A stretch of 64,000 bases of DNA. It comes from Planctomycetota bacterium (GTDB lineage Bacteria; Planctomycetota; Planctomycetia; Planctomycetales; Planctomycetaceae). The notes under the pieces are model-generated. The model had not been told where the DNA came from and did not search any database. It saw only the letters and a program-made list of their open reading frames with translations. Made by a program: the position numbers and the translations under genes. Location: positions 1 through 64,000 of the forward strand of contig QQVO01000036.1 in NCBI GenBank assembly GCA_003388505.1, given 5' to 3'. Below are positions 18,355 through 28,379 of the stretch, in pieces; positions within the stretch are counted from its first letter, which is position 1, and every line of letters starts with the position of its first letter.

Positions 18355-19509
18355 ATGAGCGCTAACGGCGCGACGCGCGATCGCATCCGGCTGACGATGC
18401 TGATCCCGACGCTGGATCGGTCGGGGGCCGAGAAGCAACTCGCGCTGCTGGCGACGCAGCTCCCGCGCGAGGAGTTCGATCTCGACGTGGTGGCGCTCGA
18501 TCGGGGCGGACCGTACGAGCGGTTGCTGGAAGAGCACGGTATTCCGGTGCGGGTGCTGGGCAAGCGGCTGAAGCTGGACCCGGTTGCGCTGTATCGGCTG
18601 CGGCGCCATCTGCGTGAACGGGATCCCGACATTCTGCACACGTGGCTGTTCGCGGCGAATGCGTACGGCCGGCTGGTATGCGGGAAACGATCGCGTACGC
18701 AGGTCGTGGTTTCCGAACGGTGCGTCGACTCGTGGAAAGCGGGCTGGCAGCTCGCGCTCGATCGGCGTCTCGTTTCCCGCACCGATGCGCTGCTGGCGAA
18801 CTCGAAGAGTGTGGCGGAGTTCTATCAGGGCCTGGGTTACCCCGCGGGGCGGACGGTGGTGATTCCTAATGCGGTCGACCCCCCTGCCCCGCCGGAACAG
18901 ACGCGCGAGGAACTACTGGTCGAGTATGATCTTCCGCAGGACGCGAAACTCGTCTGCTACGTGGGGCGACTGGCGAAACAGAAGCGGGTCGACGATCTGT
19001 TGTGGGCCGCTCAGGTGCTGCGGCAGGCGGACGACACGGCGCGTTTCCTGATCATCGGCGACGGACCGGAGCGGGCCCGGCTGGAGCAGCATGCGCGGGA
19101 CGTGGAATGCGCGGCGTACGTGCGGTTTCTCGGTCATCGCGAGGACGCGGCGCGGCTGATGCATCTGTGTGACGTCTTCTGGCTGGGAAGCGACTTTGAG
19201 GGGATGTCGAACAGCCTGCTGGAGGCGATGGCGTGCGGGCTACCGGTGGTGGTGAGCAGTATCCCGCCGAACCGAGAGGTGGTGCAGCATGGAGTGCACG
19301 GTTATCTGATCGATCCCGGCGACGGCGCGGGGTTCGCACAGTACACTCTGCGGCTTCTGCGGCAGCCGGAGTTTGCCAGGCAACTCGGTGACGCGGGGCG
19401 GGCGCGGATTGAGCGGGAGTATACGATCGAGAAGATGGTCAGCACGCACATCCGGTTGTACCGGGCGGTGATGGACGAGGCGGAACAGGCCGCGGATGGG
19501 GCGGGTTGA
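18355..19509 (+). CDS. GT4-family glycosyltransferase
   Basis: 384 residues, GT-B fold: the N-terminus has DRSGAEKQLALLATQLP, the middle a VCYVGRLAKQKRVDDLLWA segment, then IIGDGPER and GSDFEGMSNSLLEAMACGLP with the EX7E pair. Typical of exopolysaccharide glycosyltransferases of the GT4 type. ATG 18355 was chosen. The asnB-type gene follows after 107 bases, a pairing common in polysaccharide loci. Confidence 0.88.
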   Translation: MSANGATRDRIRLTMLIPTLDRSGAEKQLALLATQLPREEFDLDVVALDRGGPYERLLEEHGIPVRVLGKRLKLDPVALYRLRRHLRERDPDILHTWLFAANAYGRLVCGKRSRTQVVVSERCVDSWKAGWQLALDRRLVSRTDALLANSKSVAEFYQGLGYPAGRTVVIPNAVDPPAPPEQTREELLVEYDLPQDAKLVCYVGRLAKQKRVDDLLWAAQVLRQADDTARFLIIGDGPERARLEQHARDVECAAYVRFLGHREDAARLMHLCDVFWLGSDFEGMSNSLLEAMACGLPVVVSSIPPNREVVQHGVHGYLIDPGDGAGFAQYTLRLLRQPEFARQLGDAGRARIEREYTIEKMVSTHIRLYRAVMDEAEQAADGAG

Positions 19510-19542
19510 GCGGATCGGGAACACAGAAGGGAACGAAGGAAG

Positions 19543-19566
19543 GACGCACGCTGGCAACGTGCGCTA
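19543..19566 (+). repeat. Family A core fragment
   Basis: GACGCACGCTGGCAACGTGC plus GCTA: the palindromic core of family A with one change. It is located 50 bases upstream of asnB. Confidence 0.6.
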
Positions 19567-19616
19567 TGGGGCGACGGCCGGCACAGCCGGCCCTACTGAA
19601 AAGTGACAACTCTTGA

Positions 19617-21554
19617 ATGTGCGGGATTGCAGGCGGGGCCTGGACCAGTGACGGGGAACCGCTCAGCCGGGATGGGCTGCAGCGGATGGCGGAGGTGTTG
19701 CGCCATCGGGGTCCGGACGATGAGGGGGTTTTTCTGTCCGGCGGGGGGAACGGGGGGGCGGGGCTGGCGTTCCGGCGGTTGTCGATCATCGATCTGACGA
19801 GCGGTCACCAGCCGCTGGCCAATGAGGACGAATCGGTCTGGGTGGTCCTGAACGGTGAGATCTACAACTACCGGGAACTGCGGAGCGAACTGGAATCGCG
19901 CGGGCATCAGTTCCGGACGCAGTCGGATACGGAGACGATCGTCCATCTGTATGAGGAACATGGCGACGAATTCGTGACCCGGCTGCGGGGGATGTTTGCC
20001 ATTGCGCTGTGGGACGAGACACGGCGGCGGCTGTTGCTGGCGCGGGACCGGATCGGGCAGAAGCCTCTGTTTTATCGACATGATGCGCAGCGGCTGGTGT
20101 TTGCGAGCGAGCTAAAGTCGCTGCTGGAAGTTCCGGGCGCACCGCGAGAGCTTGACCCGGAGTCTCTGGACCTGTTTCTGACGTATCAGTACGTGCCTCA
20201 TCCGCGGTGCATCCTGAAGGGTTATGCAAAGCTCCCGCCGGGGCATCTCGCGGTCTACGAGCAGGGCCGGCTCGACGTGAGACGGTACTGGCAGGCGCCT
20301 TACTGCGACGACTCATTGCCGGAATGCTTGAGTGACACGGCTCTGGCAGACTCGGATCAATGGAGTGATGACGAGTGGCGAAGGCAACTGCGGGAGACAT
20401 TGACGGAAGCAGTGCGGCTGCGGATGCGGTCGGACGTTCCGCTGGGGGCGTTTCTCTCGGGGGGGATTGATTCGACGATCATCACCGGGCTGATGCAGTC
20501 GCTCTCGGAGCGGCCGGTGCATTCGTTTTCGATCGGGTTTCCCGTCGAGCAGTTTGACGAGCGGAGTTACGCGCGGGAGGCGGCGGAGCATCTGGGGACG
20601 GAACATCATGAGTACGTGGTCGAGCCGTCGGCGCTGGAGATCCTGCAGAAGCTGGTGTGGCATTACGACGAGCCGTTCGGCGACAGTTCGGCGATTCCGA
20701 CGATGGCGCTGTGCGAGGTGACGCGGCGGGAAGTGACGGTGGCGCTCTCGGGCGACGGGGGGGATGAACTGTTCTGCGGGTATCCGCGTTACAACGCGGT
20801 GCGGCTGGCGGCGCGGATTGATCGGCTGCCCGTTTGGATGCGACGTGCGGCGGGGTGGGATCTGTGGCAGAAGATTCCGTCTTCTGTGGAGCAGAAGTCG
20901 CTGCGGCGGCGGGGCAAGAAGTTCCTGGCGGCGATCGCGCAGCCGGCGGAAGAGCGGTATCTGCGGTGGATCGGCATCTTCGACGAGGGCTGGAGACGCC
21001 GGCTCTATACGGATGCGTTCCGCGAGGAGTTGGGGGGGTTCGATTCGGCGGAGTTCATCCGCAGCGCTTATGCGATGTGTGGTGAACGAGACATCGTCAC
21101 CCGAACCACGTGCGCCGACGTGCACAGTTACCTGCCGTGCGACATTCTCACGAAGGTCGACATCGCCAGCATGGCGTACAGCCTGGAGGCGCGGAGTCCG
21201 TTTCTGGATCACCACGTGGCGGAACTGGCGGCGCGGATGCCGCTAAGGCTGAAACAGCGGGGGTCACGCGGCAAGGTGATCCTGACGGAGACGTTTCGCG
21301 ACCTGTTGCCGAAATCGATCCAGAACCGCGGCAAGATGGGTTTCGGCGTCCCAATCGACCACTGGTTCCGCAATGAACTCAGGCCGCTGGTGCGGGACAC
21401 GCTGCTCGACTCAACAGCGAGAAGCCGGGGGTACTTTGAGCCGGCGACCGTCGAGCGGTTGATCGAGGAGCATGAGACGGCTCAGTTCGATCACGCGTAC
21501 CGGTTGTGGCATCTGCTGGTGTTTGAGCAGTGGCAGAGGGCATTTCTGGGGTGA
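19617..21554 (+). CDS. asnB: Asparagine synthase (glutamine-hydrolysing)
   Basis: 645 residues. The N-terminal class II amidotransferase begins at C2 (MCGIAGG), followed by RRLSIIDLTSGHQPL and NGEIYNY, the typical glutamine-binding segments. The synthetase half has the ATP pyrophosphatase loop LSGGIDSTI near 280-288 and the DHHVAELAARMP segment. It makes asparagine, or amidates a sugar or other acid as homologues in polysaccharide loci do; the preceding glycosyltransferase favours the second option, but sequence cannot decide. The start is fixed by the catalytic cysteine. Confidence 0.92.
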   Translation: MCGIAGGAWTSDGEPLSRDGLQRMAEVLRHRGPDDEGVFLSGGGNGGAGLAFRRLSIIDLTSGHQPLANEDESVWVVLNGEIYNYRELRSELESRGHQFRTQSDTETIVHLYEEHGDEFVTRLRGMFAIALWDETRRRLLLARDRIGQKPLFYRHDAQRLVFASELKSLLEVPGAPRELDPESLDLFLTYQYVPHPRCILKGYAKLPPGHLAVYEQGRLDVRRYWQAPYCDDSLPECLSDTALADSDQWSDDEWRRQLRETLTEAVRLRMRSDVPLGAFLSGGIDSTIITGLMQSLSERPVHSFSIGFPVEQFDERSYAREAAEHLGTEHHEYVVEPSALEILQKLVWHYDEPFGDSSAIPTMALCEVTRREVTVALSGDGGDELFCGYPRYNAVRLAARIDRLPVWMRRAAGWDLWQKIPSSVEQKSLRRRGKKFLAAIAQPAEERYLRWIGIFDEGWRRRLYTDAFREELGGFDSAEFIRSAYAMCGERDIVTRTTCADVHSYLPCDILTKVDIASMAYSLEARSPFLDHHVAELAARMPLRLKQRGSRGKVILTETFRDLLPKSIQNRGKMGFGVPIDHWFRNELRPLVRDTLLDSTARSRGYFEPATVERLIEEHETAQFDHAYRLWHLLVFEQWQRAFLG

Positions 21555-21597
21555 GAGTGCGAAACCGCAAGCGGTGGGGTGCGAATCCACGAGCGGG

Positions 21598-22602
21598 TTA
21601 GACCTCTTTGGCGTCGATCCAGGTCATCATGCTGCGGAGTTCGCGGCCGACTTTTTCGAGGAGGTGGTCGCGGTTGCGGCGGCGGATGGCTTTGAAGGTC
21701 GGCTGGTTGGCCTTGTTTTCGAGAATCCACTCGCGGGCGAACTGGCCGGTCTGGATCTCGTGGAGGATCTTCTTCATCTCCTGTTTCGTCTGTTCGTTGA
21801 CGATCCTCGGGCCGCGGGTGTAGTCGCCGAACTCGGCGGTGTTGGAGACGCTGTACCGCATGTAGTTGAGGCCGCCCTGGTAGAAGAGGTCGACGATGAG
21901 CTTGAGTTCGTGCATGCACTCGAAGTAGGCCATCTCGGGCTGGTAGCCGGCTTCGACGAGTGTTTCGAAGGCGACTTTCACCAGTTCGCTCACGCCGCCG
22001 CAGAGGACGACCTGTTCACCGAACAAGTCGGTTTCGGTCTCTTCTTCGAAGGTCGTCTCGATGACGCCGCCGCGCGTGCCGCCGATGCCTTTGGCATAGG
22101 CGAGGCCGAGTTGTTTGGACTCGTCGGAGGAGCCGGGGTACATCGCGATGAGGGAGGGGACGCCGCCCCCCTTGACGTATTCGCTGCGGACGAGATGTCC
22201 CGGTCCCTTGGGGGCGACGAGCGCGGCGTCGACGCCTTCGGGGGGCACAACCTGGCCGAAGTGGATGTTGAACCCGTGCGAGCAGAGCAGGACGTTGCCC
22301 GGCTTGAGGTGGTCGCGGATCTGACTGACGTAGACGTCTCCCTGGACTTCGTCGGGGAGGAGGATGTTGACGAGATCGCCGGCTTTGGCGGCTTCGTCGG
22401 CCGGCATGGGATCGAAGCCGTGTTCAACGGCGAGGTCGTAGTTCGCACTCCCTTTGCGCTGTCCGACGATGACGTTGCAGCCGCTGTCGCGGAGGTTCTG
22501 GGCCTGTGCGTGCCCCTGGCTGCCGTAGCCGATGACGGCGATGGTCTTGTCTTTGAGGAGGGAGAGGTCTGCGTCGTCGTCGTAGTAGATCGTGACAGGC
22601 AT
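21598..22602 (-). CDS. ilvC: Ketol-acid reductoisomerase
   Basis: 334 residues. It converts acetolactate or acetohydroxybutyrate to dihydroxy acids using NADPH and Mg2+ in valine/isoleucine synthesis. The Rossmann motif [17 protein letters not shown] starts at residue 25. The C-terminal knotted domain has [14 protein letters not shown], the metal-binding [17 protein letters not shown] and [12 protein letters not shown]. Class I length. Last gene of the minus-strand set ilvN - Uma2 - ilvC. Confidence 0.97.
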   Translation of the reverse strand: MPVTIYYDDDADLSLLKDKTIAVIGYGSQGHAQAQNLRDSGCNVIVGQRKGSANYDLAVEHGFDPMPADEAAKAGDLVNILLPDEVQGDVYVSQIRDHLKPGNVLLCSHGFNIHFGQVVPPEGVDAALVAPKGPGHLVRSEYVKGGGVPSLIAMYPGSSDESKQLGLAYAKGIGGTRGGVIETTFEEETETDLFGEQVVLCGGVSELVKVAFETLVEAGYQPEMAYFECMHELKLIVDLFYQGGLNYMRYSVSNTAEFGDYTRGPRIVNEQTKQEMKKILHEIQTGQFAREWILENKANQPTFKAIRRRNRDHLLEKVGRELRSMMTWIDAKEV

Positions 22603-22680
22603 GGATGGCTCTTGGCTGATGGTCTATGGCTGGTGGCTGGTGGCGAGCCGGGAGGCGTCAGCCCCCGGATGGTGAAATCG

Positions 22681-23295
22681 TCAGGATGGACGCCCTTTGC
22701 AGCGGTCGGCGATTTCGAGCAATCGCGACACGGACAGTTCGAATCCGGGCAGCAGATCCGTGGCGTAAACATCGCCTTCGCGAAGAACCGTGCGGCCCTG
22801 CGGGCCCCGAAATACGGTGAGCGATCTGGCGAAGCGGTCGATCACCCAATATTCGCGGACGCCGGCGTCGGCGTATTCCTGGGGCTTCTCTTCGTAGTCC
22901 CGCTTTCTGTCGCGGCTTCTCTCAGACACGAATTCGATCGCGATGGAAGGCACGTCGTTTTCGTAATCTGGAGTGCGGCCGAGTCCGGTCCAGATCACGC
23001 GGTCCGCGCGGCGGCGGCCGGTGGAGGTCTTCAGCGTGTGCTCGGGCGCGGTGTCGTCGAGGGCTGAGCCTTGTGCATGAGTGTCGCGATACGACATGAG
23101 CCAGTAGCCGAGTTCGTCGTTCGGCTTGCGTTCTCCGATTCCGGCGGGGGGGCTCACGATCAAGACTCCATGAACCAGTTCGTAGCGGTAGCCCGGCTCC
23201 CAGTCGTCTGCCGCGTCGAATTCGTCTGTCGTCATCAACATGCCGTTGCATCGCGGACCGATGCCGCCGGGAATTTTGAGTTCTGCGGTACTCAT
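22681..23295 (-). CDS. Uma2-family (DUF820) putative endonuclease
   Basis: 204 residues of the PD-(D/E)XK-like Uma2 family common in cyanobacteria and planctomycetes: YRYELVHGVLIVSPP at the start of the core, SIAIEFVSERSRDRKRDYEE carrying the catalytic-type E-x-[VS] and Arg/Lys cluster, then EYADAGVREYWVIDRFARSL. Biological role unknown in this family. It sits between ilvN and ilvC on the same strand with 145 and 78 bases either side, an unexpected guest in a biosynthetic operon. Confidence 0.85.
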   Translation of the reverse strand: MSTAELKIPGGIGPRCNGMLMTTDEFDAADDWEPGYRYELVHGVLIVSPPAGIGERKPNDELGYWLMSYRDTHAQGSALDDTAPEHTLKTSTGRRRADRVIWTGLGRTPDYENDVPSIAIEFVSERSRDRKRDYEEKPQEYADAGVREYWVIDRFARSLTVFRGPQGRTVLREGDVYATDLLPGFELSVSRLLEIADRCKGRPS

Positions 23296-23440
23296 AAGGA
23301 CACCCTCTCTCGCCCCGTTAAAAATGCCGTTGTTCTATTCTGGGTGAGGTCGTGCGTGGGGTCAAAACAGGACTCAGGGCCGCGAAGATGCGGGGGTTCA
23401 CGGGGGTCATCAGACGTTCGATCTGCGGCGCGCGGGAGCT

Positions 23441-23959
23441 TCACGCCGATGCAACGTCTCCGGCGGGTGTTTCGGCGGACATGGAACTGCCTCGGAGGAG
23501 GGCGATGCGGCCGGTGCGGACCATTTCGAGGATTTTGAAGGGGCGCATGGCGTCGATGAAGGCTTCGATCTTCCGCTCCTGGCCGGACATTTCGATCATC
23601 ACGTGTTGCGAGGAGACGTCGACGATCCGGCCGCGAAAGATTTCGACGAGTTCCTTGATTTCGCTCCGCGAGCCGGACTCTGCGGCGACCTTGATGAGCA
23701 TCAGGTCGCGTTCGACGAACTCCTCGCCGGAGTAATCGAGGACGCGAACGACGGTGACGATTTTCTCGAGTTGCTTGCGGACCTGGTCGAGTTGGCGGCC
23801 GTCGCCGTGGACGACGAACGTCATTCTCGAGAGTTCGGGATTCTCAGTTTCCCCGACGGCGAGGCTGTCGATGTTGAAGGCGCGCGAGGCGAGCATTCCC
23901 GAAATCTGGGCCAGGACGCCGGGCTGGTTCATTACCAGTGCCGAGAGCACGTGTCGCAT
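23441..23959 (-). CDS. ilvN: Acetolactate synthase small (regulatory) subunit
   Basis: 172 residues. The N-terminal ACT domain (LSALVMNQPGVLAQISGML, SLAVGETENPELSRMT) binds valine for feedback control. The C-terminal domain carries RDLMLIKVAAESGSRSEI and VIEMSGQERKIEAFI. I chose ATG 23959 because the ACT domain normally starts within a few residues of the N-terminus; the frame stays open 45 codons further upstream, but that part looks non-coding. The large subunit gene is not in this window. Confidence 0.93.
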   Translation of the reverse strand: MRHVLSALVMNQPGVLAQISGMLASRAFNIDSLAVGETENPELSRMTFVVHGDGRQLDQVRKQLEKIVTVVRVLDYSGEEFVERDLMLIKVAAESGSRSEIKELVEIFRGRIVDVSSQHVMIEMSGQERKIEAFIDAMRPFKILEMVRTGRIALLRGSSMSAETPAGDVASA

Positions 23960-24530
23960 CGTGTTTTTGAACGATTCTTTTTCGCAGAAACTGCCCGTGT
24001 CGCTCCGCCGAATCGGCCATGCTACCGGCCTGGAAGACCCATCACAACCGAGTCGGTTCGCATCGAGAATCGGAGAACCGACGCGTGCAGCCAATGAATG
24101 GGTTCGTCCGAAGTCTCACGACTTCGGCTACTTTTTGAGGATCGTTCCTCTCCTCACCGATGCGGCGCGGTTCGCATTGATCGTCTGAAAGCGGCGACAG
24201 GTCGCCGCACTCCGAAGGGCTGTCGCGACGATTGCTCGGCATGACATCGTGGAAAAGCCCCGATATACTGCACGTCCGTCCAACAGTCGGTGACTGCTGG
24301 TCGGTGTGGGGGTTCGCTGCGCTCGATCCCCACCACCCGGTTGGTGCTTCAGTTCTGAATTGATGGGTCGGGTGGCCTTGGCTTGGCCGGCCCATGGCAT
24401 GGTCAATGTCGTCGCTGTTTCGCACTGGCGGGACGCCAGTGGCACCCGTCAGTTGGACATTGACGAAGCCCTTCCGCAGAGCACTGATTGAAACGACGGC
24501 AGACAACCTGAGACAGGAGAAGAGCACGTA
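23960..24530. other. Divergent spacer between ilvN and the HIBADH-like gene
   Basis: No gene seen. It must hold promoters for both sides. It contains a shared hairpin CGAAGTC-TCAC-GACTTCG near 24107-24124 (also at 1440) and TGGCGGGACGCCAGTGGCAC-type palindromic pieces near 24425. Confidence 0.5.
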
Positions 24531-25448
24531 ATGGCTGACATGATAATCGCTCCGGGAGAGACGAAAATCGGCTGGATTGGGACCGGCGTGATGGGTCAGA
24601 GCATGTGCGGGCACCTGATCGACAAGGGGTTCTCCGCCACGATCTACAGCCGTACGAAGGAGAAGGCGAAGGGACTGCTCGAAAAGGGGGCTGCCTGGGC
24701 TGATTCTCCCAAGGCCGTGGCGGAGCAGTCGGACGTCATCTTTGCGATCGTCGGGTTTCCGTCGGACGTGCGGGAGGTGTTTCTGGGCGACGACGGAGCG
24801 CTGGCCGGGTCGAAGTCGGGCAACATCCTGGTGGACATGACGACGAGTGAACCGTCGCTGGCGATCGAGATCGCCGAGGCGGCGAAAAAGAAAGGGGTGC
24901 ACAGCGTGGACGCGCCGGTCTCGGGCGGCGACGTCGGCGCCAAGGAGGCGCGGCTGTCGATCATGATCGGCGGGGAGAAGGAGGTCGTCGATGCGCTTCA
25001 GCCTTGCTGGGAAGCGATGGGCAAAACGATCGTGCATCAGGGGCCGGCCGGCGCCGGGCAGCACACGAAGATGGTGAATCAGACGCTGATCGCCACGATG
25101 ATGATCGGCGTGTGTGAGGCTCTGCTGTACGGGTACAAGGCGGGGCTCGACCTGGAGACGGTGATGAAGTCGGTTTCGACGGGAGCCGCGGGAAGCTGGT
25201 CGCTGTCGAATCTGGGGCCGCGGATCATGGCGAACAATTTCGACCCCGGTTTCTTTGTGGAGCATTTCATCAAAGACATGGGCATCGCGCTGGCGGAAAG
25301 CCGCAAGCTGGGGCTCTCGATGCCGGGTCTGGCGCTGGCCGAGCAGCTTTACCAGTCGGTGAAGGCGAAGGGCTGGGGCAAGAACGGGACGCACGCGCTG
25401 ATGCTGACATTGGCAGAGATGTCGGGCGTGGAGTGGACCAGTCGGTAG
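24531..25448 (+). CDS. 3-hydroxyisobutyrate dehydrogenase-family NAD(P) oxidoreductase
   Basis: 305 residues of the beta-hydroxyacid dehydrogenase family. The dinucleotide motif GTGVMG is at 17-22, the substrate loop [11 protein letters not shown] at 127-137, and the catalytic Lys K180 in [11 protein letters not shown]. The C-terminal helical domain is complete. The substrate could be 3-hydroxyisobutyrate, tartronate semialdehyde or another small hydroxyacid; context does not decide. ATG 24531 follows GACAGGAGA. A decayed copy of its 3' end lies about 400 bases downstream (25850-25905). Confidence 0.88.
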   Translation: MADMIIAPGETKIGWIGTGVMGQSMCGHLIDKGFSATIYSRTKEKAKGLLEKGAAWADSPKAVAEQSDVIFAIVGFPSDVREVFLGDDGALAGSKSGNILVDMTTSEPSLAIEIAEAAKKKGVHSVDAPVSGGDVGAKEARLSIMIGGEKEVVDALQPCWEAMGKTIVHQGPAGAGQHTKMVNQTLIATMMIGVCEALLYGYKAGLDLETVMKSVSTGAAGSWSLSNLGPRIMANNFDPGFFVEHFIKDMGIALAESRKLGLSMPGLALAEQLYQSVKAKGWGKNGTHALMLTLAEMSGVEWTSR

Positions 25449-25578
25449 TCGCGCGTTCGTTGTCGTTCAATGGTATTCACAGAAAATGCGACGATGACAC
25501 GATGCCGTCTTCAATATCGAGCGAATTGGAAGCTTTTCATCGGTTACTCTGACAGGCGATTTGCAACGGGGGCGGGAG

Positions 25579-25758
25579 ATGACGATTGACGAGAACGTCG
25601 CTGAGTGTCGTGCCTATCGAGAAGAACGTGCTAGGTTCAATGAAAGGTTACAAGCTTCCCTGGAGCAAGCCCGGCGAGGTGAAATCGAACCGATGGACGC
25701 CGAATCGCTCAAAGACGAGATCCGAAAGGAGCTCACCGAGGAGGGCCTCACCGACTGA
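25579..25758 (+). CDS. Small charged hypothetical protein, 59 aa
   Basis: 59 residues, almost entirely helical and highly charged, with AYREERARFNERLQASLEQA in the middle and a C-terminal acidic helix ending TEEGLTD. ATG 25579 preceded by GGGGGCGGGAG is the likely start; TTG 25561 is an alternative. The size and charge resemble type II antitoxins, but no toxin gene is recognisable beside it. It lies between an intact gene 3' end and a decayed duplicate of that end, so it may have come in with a rearrangement. Confidence 0.5.
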   Translation: MTIDENVAECRAYREERARFNERLQASLEQARRGEIEPMDAESLKDEIRKELTEEGLTD

Positions 25759-25849
25759 TGCCGCGCGTACGGTAGACTCCCTACGCAGGTGCGAACTGAC
25801 GAAACATGTCGTGACAAAGCAGCGACATCTGTCGTTATGGGCAATGAGC

Positions 25850-25905
25850 CAGAGCGGGAACGGCATGCACGCCCTGATGCTGGCTCCGGTGGAAATGACG
25901 TGCGT
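25850..25905 (+). pseudogene. Remnant of the HIBADH-like gene 3' end
   Basis: Encodes GNGMHALMLAPVEMTCVN, matching the intact gene's C-terminal [18 protein letters not shown] at about 25380-25435, at roughly 70 percent nucleotide identity by eye. The rest of a second copy is missing. Confidence 0.45.
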
Positions 25906-25960
25906 GAATCGGAGAAACCGCGAGGCGACTCTTAGCTCTTCTGACGAGAAAGGCTCCTCA

Positions 25961-26401
25961 ATGACGCGCATTTGTGACTTTGAAGGGCTGTTCCAGTCAC
26001 TATTCGAGTCCGAGCCGAGCGGAGTCTTCGAGTACGTCGATGCGGGGGCATCTTTTCAAAGGATTGCGAGAAACCATTTTCGATCCCAATCCCAATTGCG
26101 TGGTGTGTACATCCTGCGACAACGGTCAAGCCGTGACGTGCTGTATATCGGGAAAGGCGGAACCGTCGACAATGGCGGCAAGTGGAAGAAGCAGGATCTC
26201 GTTGGACGGCTCACTAACGTTCGAAGTGGTGATCAATCTGCGAATTCGTGGTTTGCCGGAGTTGTAGCCGTTGTTGGTCCAATTTTGATTGAATACGTCC
26301 TTCTGACGTTGGATTGCACACCGGCGTACGTCGAGGCAATGCTCCTGCAGGCCTACTTGAACGACAATGGTGAACTGCCACAGCTGAACCGTGGTCTGTG
26401 A
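25961..26401 (+). CDS. GIY-YIG-like domain protein
   Basis: 146 residues. A GIY-YIG nuclease-like pattern is visible: GVYIL (48-52), LYIGKGG (61-67), an Arg at 83 in LVGRL, a Glu at 125 in [11 protein letters not shown], and an Asn near the C-terminus (QLNRGL). The spacing fits small orphan GIY-YIG proteins, some of which accompany mobile DNA. Start ATG 25961 was chosen; the frame is open further upstream through the gene remnant but without similarity. Codon use is less G-rich than the neighbours, consistent with acquisition. Function unproven. Confidence 0.55.
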   Translation: MTRICDFEGLFQSLFESEPSGVFEYVDAGASFQRIARNHFRSQSQLRGVYILRQRSSRDVLYIGKGGTVDNGGKWKKQDLVGRLTNVRSGDQSANSWFAGVVAVVGPILIEYVLLTLDCTPAYVEAMLLQAYLNDNGELPQLNRGL

Positions 26402-26465
26402 ATCGACGAGAACCACTCCAATCGAAATTATTGAAGTTACTACAGTCGAATCAGAGAACTCGCCA

Positions 26466-27353
26466 ATGAAACGCAAAGGGGAACAATTCGCCGGTTTGAC
26501 TGTGGCTCTGGTGACGCCGTTTGAGGACGGGGCGGTCGACGAGGGCGAATTGCGCAAGCTGGTCGACTTTCACGTGGAGTCGGGAACGGACTGCGTGAGC
26601 CCGGTCGGGACGACGGGGGAGAGTCCCACGCTGAGTCACGACGAGCACGAACGGGTGATCTCGCTGGTTTGCGAGCAAGCGGCCGGACGCATCAAGGTGA
26701 TGGCGGGGACCGGATCGAACAGCACGGCCGAGGCGATCCGGCTGACGAGGTTCGCAAAGTCGGCCGGGGCGGACGGCGTGTTGATGGTCGCGCCGTATTA
26801 CAACAAGCCGATGCAGGAGGGGTTCTACCGTCATTACGCCGCCGTGGCGGACGCGGTCGACATTCCGATTGTGGTGTACAACATCCCGGGCCGGACGGCG
26901 AAGAATATCGAGCCGGAGACGATTTGCCGTCTGGGTGAGATATCGAACATCGTGGCGGTGAAGGAGTCGACGGGGTCGATGGACCAGGCGTCGCAGATTC
27001 TCAGTGAGAGCGAACTGACGGTTCTCTCCGGCGACGACAGCCTGACGTTGCCGTTGCTCTCATTGGGCGGCAGCGGCGTTGTTTCGGTCGTGGGGAATAT
27101 CATCCCGGGCGATGTCAAGTCGCTGATTGCCGCCTGGCGTGAGGGCCGGGTTGCCGATGCGCAGTCGCTGCACCGCAAACTCTTCCCACTTTGCCGGGAC
27201 ATGCTCGGCCTGGCGACGAACCCGATCCCGATCAAGGCGGCGATGCAACTTCTGGGGCGGGATCCCGGTGAAGTCCGGTTGCCGCTGACGCCGCTGGACG
27301 CCGACTCGCTGGCGGCGCTGCGGTCGACGCTGGCGGGGTACGGCCTGTTGTAA
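26466..27353 (+). CDS. dapA: 4-hydroxy-tetrahydrodipicolinate synthase
   Basis: 295 residues, a (beta/alpha)8 aldolase that condenses pyruvate with aspartate semialdehyde on the route to lysine and diaminopimelate. Key parts: the GTTGESPTL loop (T49, T50), Tyr138 in VVYNIPGRT, and Schiff-base Lys166 in VAVKEST. The DapA reading rests on the conserved T-T-Y set and the GRT motif. ATG 26466 was chosen; the frame is open upstream without similarity. Stand-alone gene. Confidence 0.94.
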   Translation: MKRKGEQFAGLTVALVTPFEDGAVDEGELRKLVDFHVESGTDCVSPVGTTGESPTLSHDEHERVISLVCEQAAGRIKVMAGTGSNSTAEAIRLTRFAKSAGADGVLMVAPYYNKPMQEGFYRHYAAVADAVDIPIVVYNIPGRTAKNIEPETICRLGEISNIVAVKESTGSMDQASQILSESELTVLSGDDSLTLPLLSLGGSGVVSVVGNIIPGDVKSLIAAWREGRVADAQSLHRKLFPLCRDMLGLATNPIPIKAAMQLLGRDPGEVRLPLTPLDADSLAALRSTLAGYGLL

Positions 27354-27514
27354 AGTGTGCGTTCGTGTGCGAGTCCGTCACAGGCCGGCGTGTCAATTTT
27401 GCAAGCGTTGAGTGGTCGCGTGGTGCGGGAAGACCGGCCGGCGGCGGATTGTCGAAGTTGCAATCTCAGCGGAATCGCCGGTTCTTGAGGTCTCCTGCGG
27501 AACGCGCGGGCGAT

Positions 27515-27674
27515 CCCGGATTATTCATGACAGGGGCGCGGCTCACCGTAAGCGGTTGCCAAACATCCGGTTATCGAAAGGCGACCCAAAGCGCCGGGAT
27601 TTTCGAACGGACTGCGCGCCGATGTCACGTCAACGGTGACGCACGCTGGCAGCGTGCGCTACGAATAATCTGGG
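27515..27674 (+). mobile_element. Family A miniature element, copy 4
   Basis: 160 bp, ends CCCGGATTATTC / GAATAATCTGGG (one mismatch), flanked by a perfect 4-bp duplication CGAT (27511-27514 and 27675-27678). The rest of the gap to 28025 holds repeat E copy 1. Confidence 0.88.
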
Positions 27675-27779
27675 CGATGACGTGCTGCGGACGCTGCGGG
27701 GCCGCACTGCGGCATGCGGGTTGCTTCCGATCAGGGCGTCGAGGTCATTCGCCACACATCGCATCGAGTGCTTCTGTTC

Positions 27780-27900
27780 TACTAACGGTGGAGAGTTTCG
27801 CGTGGTGCGCAAATTTCGCGTGCAGCAGATTCCACGTCGTGGACATCCGACTCGGCGGAGCGAGTCGGCCACTTTGGTTGCGGACGGAGGGCGCGCTGTG
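27780..27900 (+). repeat. Repeat E, copy 1
   Basis: Starts CTAACGGTGGAGAGTTTCGC-like, contains GACATCCGACTCGGCGGAGC and ends GGCGCGCTGTG. Copies 2 and 3 are at 28380-28495 and 2147-2248; its opening also matches the opening of repeat C. Confidence 0.75.
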
Positions 27901-28025
27901 ATTTCAGTCAGCCACACTGCGCGACGCCGGTTTTCTCTGGCTATTCCAGTGCCGGTCGTTACACTGAAGCTGAATGGCTTCTCCCGCAGAAGCGCGGGAG
28001 CAGTCGCGAACTCAAGGAGGACACG

Positions 28026-28379
28026 ATGAGCGTTTCGCAAGACCGATCGATGGTTCCGGGCTCATCACCATTCGCCGGCTCAACATCGGTCGCACTGGAT
28101 GATCCCGTGCCGGCCGACAGTGGAATCGCGATGGTGGAGCCACAGTACTGCCGGAACCCTCCGCACCACATCGAGCAGCAGGTCCGCCGCGCTTTGCTGG
28201 CGGAGGAGGATCTGCACTTCAGCCGGCTGGTGGTCCGGCGGGTGGCCGACGGCGTCTGCCTCGAGGGGACTCTCTACTTGGACCCCGGCCGGGACTCAGT
28301 GGACGTGGACCGGTTGGCGCGTCAGGTGGCGGGAGTGGACCTGGTGATCAACCATCTGCTCGTTCATTCATGCCACTGA
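28026..28379 (+). CDS. BON-domain-like small protein, 117 aa
   Basis: The C-terminal 70 residues read like a BON domain: HIEQQVRRALLAEEDLHFSR, a VADGVCLEGTLYL beta-hairpin segment, and RQVAGVDLVINHLLV, matching the helix-strand-strand-helix-strand plan with the conserved central glycine. The N-terminal 45 residues are unstructured; no signal peptide is visible. ATG 28026 has a near-perfect AGGAGG eight bases upstream, unusual in this window, so translation should be efficient. Repeat E copy 2 begins directly after its stop. Confidence 0.7.
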   Translation: MSVSQDRSMVPGSSPFAGSTSVALDDPVPADSGIAMVEPQYCRNPPHHIEQQVRRALLAEEDLHFSRLVVRRVADGVCLEGTLYLDPGRDSVDVDRLARQVAGVDLVINHLLVHSCH

